Assembly: GCA_019637435.1 (NCBI GenBank)
Contig: JAHBVO010000002.1
Coordinates: 845,519 to 909,518, forward strand
DNA from: Candidatus Obscuribacterales bacterium
GTDB taxonomy: Bacteria; Cyanobacteriota; Vampirovibrionia; Obscuribacterales; Obscuribacteraceae
Length of the DNA stretch: 64,000 bases
Direction: 5' to 3'
The position numbers and the translations under genes are program-made. Below the pieces are notes generated by a model. The model worked only from the letters and a program-made list of their open reading frames with translations, was not told where the DNA came from and searched no databases. Within the stretch, counting starts at the first letter, position 1. Each line of letters starts with the position of its first letter. This document shows positions 59,322 to 64,000 of this stretch, in pieces.

Positions 59322-60263
59322 CTATTTCTTAGCTTCAGGTGCGTAGAGGCTGGCAAGCGTTTCCGGTGCCAAACGGCGTACGATAACGATTGGGACGGTC
59401 GAATGATTAGCCATGTGGAGCGAGACCGAGCCGAGTAAAAACTTCGTCAGTCCCGTCCGCCCACGCGAGCCCATGATTATCAAGTTTGCACCGAATCTGG
59501 TGGCTGCCTTCAACAATTCGGTACGAGGATCTCCAGGTAGCGCTTCGATTGTGACGTTCTCGCGCCCGACCGTTCTGCCAATCTCCTCTGCCGCTTCCTT
59601 TAGCATATCCATCGCTTTGGCGTTGATGATTGTCCATTGGGCTTTTAGCACGCCGCTCTCAACCTGACTGACGTTCTGTGCGTCCGCGGTATCGAACTCC
59701 GGCAGGGTCATGACGATATGAACTTTCGTGTTTGGTGCCCAGTGGTGATCGATGGTCCAATCAATCGCATCATGCGAGTAAGCCGAACCGTCGAAAGCTA
59801 CGAAAATTCTCTCGAAATCGCCCCACGCCTCCGGCTCGCCTTTTATAATCAGCACCGGGCATGGTGCGTATTCGACAACGCTGCAGGAGACGCTACCAAG
59901 GATAAACCGCTCTACGCCCGTTCTTCCTTGCGAGCCCATCACGATCAATTCAGCGTTGTCAGCGACCGCTGTGTTTATTATTACGAACCGCGTATCGCCG
60001 AATTTGACCTCGTGCGACATCTTTAGCGCCGGCAGTTTCGATGAAATCTTTTCCGACAACTGATCCAACCAGGCGCTGCGGGCTTTGGTCAGTTCCGCTT
60101 CCTTGCCCTCGGTGTCGTCGGTGCCGAATGGCAGCAGGTAATCCATCGGTTTAACGACATTCAGGAGTTTGAGCTCAGATCCCCTGAGCCACTCTATATG
60201 GCAAAGTGCCTCGACTGCTTTTTCGGAATGTACCGAATCGTCGATTGCAAGCAAAAGTTTCAT
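59322..60263 (-). CDS. Tandem universal stress protein (two Usp domains)
   Basis: Two Usp domains, about residues 1-145 and 148-300, each with the ATP-binding pattern: first VMGSQGRTGVERFILGSVS, second IMGSRGRTGLTKFLLGSVS. The order of alpha/beta elements (LLLAIDDSVHSEKA..., then IFVAFDGSAYSHDA) is normal. Tandem Usp proteins respond to stress or act as regulators by binding ATP. Cytoplasmic. No co-transcribed gene seen. Confidence 0.93.
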   Translation of the reverse strand: MKLLLAIDDSVHSEKAVEALCHIEWLRGSELKLLNVVKPMDYLLPFGTDDTEGKEAELTKARSAWLDQLSEKISSKLPALKMSHEVKFGDTRFVIINTAVADNAELIVMGSQGRTGVERFILGSVSCSVVEYAPCPVLIIKGEPEAWGDFERIFVAFDGSAYSHDAIDWTIDHHWAPNTKVHIVMTLPEFDTADAQNVSQVESGVLKAQWTIINAKAMDMLKEAAEEIGRTVGRENVTIEALPGDPRTELLKAATRFGANLIIMGSRGRTGLTKFLLGSVSLHMANHSTVPIVIVRRLAPETLASLYAPEAKK

Positions 60264-60410
60264 CCCATTTCACCTGGCTTACGATTGTAACTGGTCGCAC
60301 CGCGACTCAGAGGATTTTAGCACCCTGTTGTAGTGGAGTTGGGTATAAGTATGAAAGGCTACAGAGGCATTCCGGGCACCTGCCGTTAGCGAGCTTGAGG
60401 TCGATGAAGT

Positions 60411-60989
60411 ATGGTTCTTGCCGATACCATGGCGATTTTCCTGGTCATAATGGGGCTCTTGATTTGCTTTAACGCCGTCTGGCTCTTTTGCCGAGCAATC
60501 TGGGAACCTCTCGTCAGGCATGCACGAGACGCCCATGATGACGGGATGCTCAAGTCCTTTTTTGTGGGGGTGCCATTAACCGCGATGGTGGTTGTGGCCT
60601 TTTTCGCCCTTGCCAACGACAAGCAGGGTCCCTGGGGTTTGGTTGCCTTCATTCTGCTTGGTGTTTACATTCTATTCGCAAGTATTGGAGTGTCCGGCCT
60701 CGCTGGATTGATTGGCGACAAACTCGGAGATCGTTCGCACAGCCAACCGCCCTGGAAGGAAACCGTTCGAGGCGGTGCCGTTTTAGTTTTGAGCTTCCTT
60801 TTCCCCGTCGTCGGTTGGTTCGTGTTGATGCCTATCGCCTTCGTCGTAGGCTGTGGTGCGTCAATTCGAGCTGTTTTTCGCGAATGGAAGAACTCTCGCG
60901 CGATCGCCTCTGTGGCGCGCGAGCCCGCAGGCGAAAGTGCGCGTAGTGAAACAGTAGTTGACTCTTCGGATTTCAACAAAGAGCGGTAG
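60411..60989 (+). CDS. Polytopic membrane protein upstream of the DUF1800 gene
   Basis: GAGG about 10 bp before the ATG. Four membrane helices are visible (MAIFLVIMGLLICFNAVWLF, VPLTAMVVVAFFALAN, WGLVAFILLGVYILFASIGV, AVLVLSFLFPVVGWFVLMPI) with a charged tail of about 50 residues (REWKNSRAIASVAREP, ending SDFNKER). The gene ends 2 bp before the next start, so it is likely translated with the DUF1800/DUF1501 pair. No family recognised. Confidence 0.75.
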   Translation: MVLADTMAIFLVIMGLLICFNAVWLFCRAIWEPLVRHARDAHDDGMLKSFFVGVPLTAMVVVAFFALANDKQGPWGLVAFILLGVYILFASIGVSGLAGLIGDKLGDRSHSQPPWKETVRGGAVLVLSFLFPVVGWFVLMPIAFVVGCGASIRAVFREWKNSRAIASVAREPAGESARSETVVDSSDFNKER

Positions 60990-60991
60990 TC

Positions 60992-62539
60992 ATGGAGCGT
61001 GGTGGCAAGCCTCGTCGGGTAAGTCGACGAGCCATACTCAAGGCTGGTGCGCTACTCGGTGGCGGCACTCTTTTGAGTGGCTGTGAGCGCGTTATAAGTG
61101 AAACCACTGAACGTTTGGGACTGGCGATTCCGGCACACATCGCTGTTGGCAGCAGCACTGACATCGACCCTGTTTTTCACCTCCTGTCACGCGCCGCCTA
61201 TGCCCCCTGGCCGGGCGATGTCGCACGTGTTCGCGCGCAGGGCATCGAGAATTGGATTGATGAGCAACTCGAACCTGAGTCGATCGACGATTCGCTTTGC
61301 GACATGCGTTCCCGACGATTTGAAACTATAAGTATGCGTCCGGGCGATTGTTATGAGTTTAAAGACGAGGCGCTGCGAAACGACATAACGCGTCACACGC
61401 TGCTCAAAGCTATTTATTCAAAGCGTCAGTTGTTCGAGGTTATGGTGGCATTCTGGACCGATCATTTGAATATTAATCTGGAAAAAGGTGATTGCATTTA
61501 TCTCAAGGCTTCTGATGATCGCGATGTTGTGCGAAAACACGCATTGGGCAATTTCAAAGATTTGATTCGCGCTTCCGCCTTGTCACCGGCCATGCTTGTT
61601 TACCTGGACGGAAAAGAGAATAAGCGCGAAAAGAATACCGATATTCCAAACGAAAATTATGCTCGTGAATTGCTGGAGTTGCACACGCTTGGGGTTAACG
61701 GTGGATACACGCAAAAGGACGTGTTTGAAGCCGCGCGCTGCCTGACCGGTTGGCGATTGCACCAGCGCGGCGAATTTGCGAAGGGAAGTGTTTACTTCGA
61801 TAAAACTTTTCACGATGATGGCGAGAAGATCGTATTAGGTAAAACCATCACCGCTGGTGGTGGCGACAAAGACATCGATGCGCTCATTGAAATAGTCACT
61901 GCGCATCCGTCAACGGCGCGCTATGTGGCGGGGAAACTCGTGCGCTTTTTTGTTTCCGATGAACCACCGCCGTCGCTTGTTGAGCGAGTGGCGAAAGTGT
62001 TTTCCGCTGAAAGATGTGAGATTAAACCGATGGTTCGTATGATTCTGACATCGAAAGAATTCTCCGAAAATCGCGGAAACAAGTTTAAAAGACCGTTCCG
62101 ATTTATCGTCTCTTCGCTTCGACTTCTTGGTGCCGATACATTTGCAAAGAGCGGTTTAACCGAGTACCTATCCCGGATGGGACACGGTCCCTTTCAATAC
62201 CCTACACCGGATGGTTACCCCGAGGAGATGAGCCCCTGGCTGGGAACGCTACTATGGCGCTGGAACTTTGCTCTGGCACTCTCATTCAATGAGCTTGATT
62301 CAGTCACGCTTCATCTTGATGCTCTGCGCAAGGCGTTGACATCGGATAGAGAGCCGAAAGTTACCGCCGATTTGTTGATTCGATATCTCTGCGGTCGCAC
62401 GTCCAGGGCTTCTGAGGTTGCTGCTCTGAAAGCTTTTCAACAGCCCGATAAGAGCGACCCGAATACTGCCGGGACAGAGACACACTTGAACGAGCTGCTT
62501 GGACTGGTAATCGCTTCTCCCGCGTTTCAGAGGTTTTAA
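60992..62539 (+). CDS. DUF1800 protein, copy 2 (probable Tat lipoprotein)
   Basis: The N-terminus RRVSRRAILKAGALLGGGTLLSG is a twin-arginine motif followed by a short hydrophobic region and Cys in LLSGC, i.e. a Tat-exported lipoprotein. The DUF1800 core (HLLSRAAYAPWPGDVARVRAQG, WTDHLNINLEKGDC, YARELLELHTLGVNGGYTQKDV, ARCLTGWRL) matches copy 1 at 41283 closely. Export differs from copy 1, which uses Sec. The DUF1501 gene starts 3 bp downstream. Start 2 bp after the membrane-protein gene, so three genes are coupled. Confidence 0.92.
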   Translation: MERGGKPRRVSRRAILKAGALLGGGTLLSGCERVISETTERLGLAIPAHIAVGSSTDIDPVFHLLSRAAYAPWPGDVARVRAQGIENWIDEQLEPESIDDSLCDMRSRRFETISMRPGDCYEFKDEALRNDITRHTLLKAIYSKRQLFEVMVAFWTDHLNINLEKGDCIYLKASDDRDVVRKHALGNFKDLIRASALSPAMLVYLDGKENKREKNTDIPNENYARELLELHTLGVNGGYTQKDVFEAARCLTGWRLHQRGEFAKGSVYFDKTFHDDGEKIVLGKTITAGGGDKDIDALIEIVTAHPSTARYVAGKLVRFFVSDEPPPSLVERVAKVFSAERCEIKPMVRMILTSKEFSENRGNKFKRPFRFIVSSLRLLGADTFAKSGLTEYLSRMGHGPFQYPTPDGYPEEMSPWLGTLLWRWNFALALSFNELDSVTLHLDALRKALTSDREPKVTADLLIRYLCGRTSRASEVAALKAFQQPDKSDPNTAGTETHLNELLGLVIASPAFQRF

Positions 62540-62542
62540 CTG

Positions 62543-63754
62543 TTGAGCTCACTTTCAAGACGAGCATTTTTGAAACGTCTGGCATTTGCCACTGACACCG
62601 CCCGTGGCGGCAGAACGCCGCACACTCTCGTCTGCATATTTCTGCGCGGTGGCGCTGATACGTTAAATATGGTGATACCGTATGCCAACGATGCATACTA
62701 TGAAGTTCGTCCCACGCTTGCTATAGCCAAACCAGGAAGCGAGGGGCGAAAGGCGTCTCTGAAGCTGAACGATTTTTACGCGTTTCATCCGGTAATGAAG
62801 GCATTGGTTCCGTTCTTTCACGATGGTGAACTGGCAGTTGTACAAGGTGTTGGGTCGGACAACACCTCCGGTTCTCATTTTGAGGCGCAGGACCAGGTCG
62901 AGCACGGTGAATCATTTGGTAAAAAACTTGGTGGTGGCTGGCTCGGTCGCCACCTTCGCACGAGACAAGGCGGAATGACGCCACTGTCAGCGGTGGCGAT
63001 TGGTAAGTCTTTGCCTGAGGTGCTAAGAGGTGCTCCTTCCGCGAGCGCACTCACATCTGTCGAAGAGGTCAAGCTTACGTTGCCTCGTGGTAAATCCGAT
63101 TCGGTGACCGAGGCTCTGTCGAAGCTTTATTCGACCGATATCGACGTTCTCGGTAATGCCGGAAAGGTCACGATCGATCTGCTTTCTAAAATCGAAAAGG
63201 TGAAGAGGGCCAGCCCGAGAAACGCCGGAAATGTGACCTATCCGGAAACTACTTTTGGTAACGCTTTGCGTGAAGTTTCAAAACTGATTAAAGCCGAGGT
63301 CGGACTTGAAGTCGCTTGTGTCGACCATGACGGCTGGGATACGCATTTTTTTCAAGGCGCTGCAGACGGTCAGCAAGCGTCGAATATCGAGGATTTGTCG
63401 AACGGTTTGAGCGCTTTGTACAAAGATATTCAAAAGTATAAGGAACGGGTCTCAATCGTTGTTCTCACCGAGTTCGGTCGGAGAATTTATGAAAACAGTT
63501 CTATGGGAACCGACCACGGTCGCGGATTTGCCTTATTCGCCCTGGGCGGTCGAGTGAATGGTGGACGCATTTTTGGTTCTCTGCCTGAACTCAAGGAGCA
63601 AACCAATTTTTTCCTGGGACCAAGCGGCTTAGCCGTTGAACTCGATTATCGCTCCGTTCTTTCTGAAGTGGTACGCGACTTGCTCGGAAATAATGACATT
63701 GCCGGTGTGTTTCCAAATTTTAAACCGCAAAAGATAGGTATCTTCCACGCGTAA
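62543..63754 (+). CDS. DUF1501 protein, copy 2
   Basis: TTG start. The protein begins SRRAFLKRLAFATDT, a Tat-like motif, but it lacks a normal hydrophobic stretch after it, so export is uncertain. The body has the same blocks as copy 1 (IFLRGGADTLNMVIPY, GSHFEAQDQVEHG, VVLTEFGRRIYENS, GTDHGRGFALFALGG). It may depend on the Tat-lipoprotein partner for export. Paired with the DUF1800 gene 3 bp upstream. Confidence 0.9.
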   Translation: MSSLSRRAFLKRLAFATDTARGGRTPHTLVCIFLRGGADTLNMVIPYANDAYYEVRPTLAIAKPGSEGRKASLKLNDFYAFHPVMKALVPFFHDGELAVVQGVGSDNTSGSHFEAQDQVEHGESFGKKLGGGWLGRHLRTRQGGMTPLSAVAIGKSLPEVLRGAPSASALTSVEEVKLTLPRGKSDSVTEALSKLYSTDIDVLGNAGKVTIDLLSKIEKVKRASPRNAGNVTYPETTFGNALREVSKLIKAEVGLEVACVDHDGWDTHFFQGAADGQQASNIEDLSNGLSALYKDIQKYKERVSIVVLTEFGRRIYENSSMGTDHGRGFALFALGGRVNGGRIFGSLPELKEQTNFFLGPSGLAVELDYRSVLSEVVRDLLGNNDIAGVFPNFKPQKIGIFHA

Positions 63755-63782
63755 GCACTAAAAGGGAACTTCGAATCGCAGC

Positions 63783-64000
63783 ATGAGCAATGATTTGATA
63801 ACCGAAAAACCTGAAGAGGAAAGCAGTTCAGACCACTTCTTTCATCACGGACTGTATCGTCAAATCAAATTTGTAGAGGAAGCAATTCTTATAGTAAGTG
63901 GTGTCTCTCACTTGCTGATGCTTCGCTTGATACCACCAGAAAATATGTGGATAAATCGATGGACGGAGACAGCAGTTTGTCTAGTGATTTACTATCTCAT
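63783..64000 (+). CDS. Membrane protein of unknown function (3' partial)
   Basis: ATG at 63783 with AAAGGGA about 16 bp upstream. The frame is open to the window end. The first 25 residues are acidic and Ser/His-rich; a likely membrane helix follows (EEAILIVSGVSHLLMLRLI) and a second begins at TAVCLVIYYL near the cut. Cannot be identified from the piece seen. Confidence 0.55.
   Translation, partial: MSNDLITEKPEEESSSDHFFHHGLYRQIKFVEEAILIVSGVSHLLMLRLIPPENMWINRWTETAVCLVIYYL

Noticed and set aside
1..64000. tRNA and rRNA genes, insertion sequences, phage or plasmid genes
   Set aside because: No cloverleaf-like, rRNA-like or transposase/integrase-like sequence was recognised when reading both strands; a covariance-model scan could still find one missed by eye.

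Overview
The window reads as bacterial chromosome of roughly 50% GC with densely packed short operons. No rRNA, tRNA, CRISPR array, transposase or phage gene was recognised by eye. The gene content (many exported TPR proteins, Ser/Thr kinases including a kinase-LRR fusion, DUF4384-type proteins, two DUF1800/DUF1501 pairs, Tad-like secretion proteins, many small membrane proteins) resembles the non-photosynthetic cyanobacterial sister lineage Melainabacteria/Vampirovibrionia, in particular Obscuribacterales. That assignment is inference from gene style; no marker gene was available to test it. Two membranes are likely, given Sec, lipoprotein and Tat signals together with haem-binding and TPR envelope proteins.

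Layout. 1-8.1 kb: a cut-off zinc-ribbon/DUF4384 membrane protein with a secreted DUF4384 partner, several tiny membrane proteins, a class V aminotransferase, a YheT-like hydrolase behind a long palindrome, and the first of two related glycine-rich exported proteins. 8.1-15.7 kb: a large secreted TPR protein with a rhodanese sulfurtransferase, a DCC-family protein, the second glycine-rich exported protein, a possible papain-fold hydrolase and a secreted Gly/Tyr-rich repeat protein. 15.7-16.6 kb: a repeat-rich, almost gene-free stretch. 16.6-23.8 kb: an OmpR regulator and TPR protein divergent from a PAS histidine kinase, then a TPR/thioredoxin-like lipoprotein, a LuxR-HTH protein and a uracil-DNA glycosylase. 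23.9-36.8 kb: kinase-LRR protein, membrane proteins, a 782-residue low-complexity protein with a papain-like catalytic pattern, a lipase-maturation-factor homologue, a predicted pseudokinase, an EamA transporter and a DoxX protein.

37-46.2 kb: a hydrolase carrying an annexin-like repeat, SixA phosphatase, an RraA-like aldolase, a first DUF1800/DUF1501 pair, glycerol dehydrogenase and a SpoU methyltransferase with a zinc ribbon. 46.2-50.4 kb: a tight four-gene minus-strand operon (membrane protein, HMA-domain protein, DUF1573/dihaem cytochrome lipoprotein, D-amino-acid aminotransferase). 50.5-57.7 kb: an island facing itself, with a TadG-like protein and two exported proteins on the plus strand under a near-consensus promoter, and two TadE-like pseudopilins plus a Cys-rich exported protein on the minus strand under a consensus promoter; this looks like part of a Tad-type surface apparatus. 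57.9-64 kb: a bifunctional-nuclease protein, a lipoprotein, a tandem universal stress protein, a second DUF1800/DUF1501 pair with different export signals, and a membrane protein cut by the window end.

In all, 67 coding regions are listed. Where the longest reading frame was not the best-supported one, starts were reset using Shine-Dalgarno spacing, signal peptides or family fit; several remain ambiguous and are flagged.
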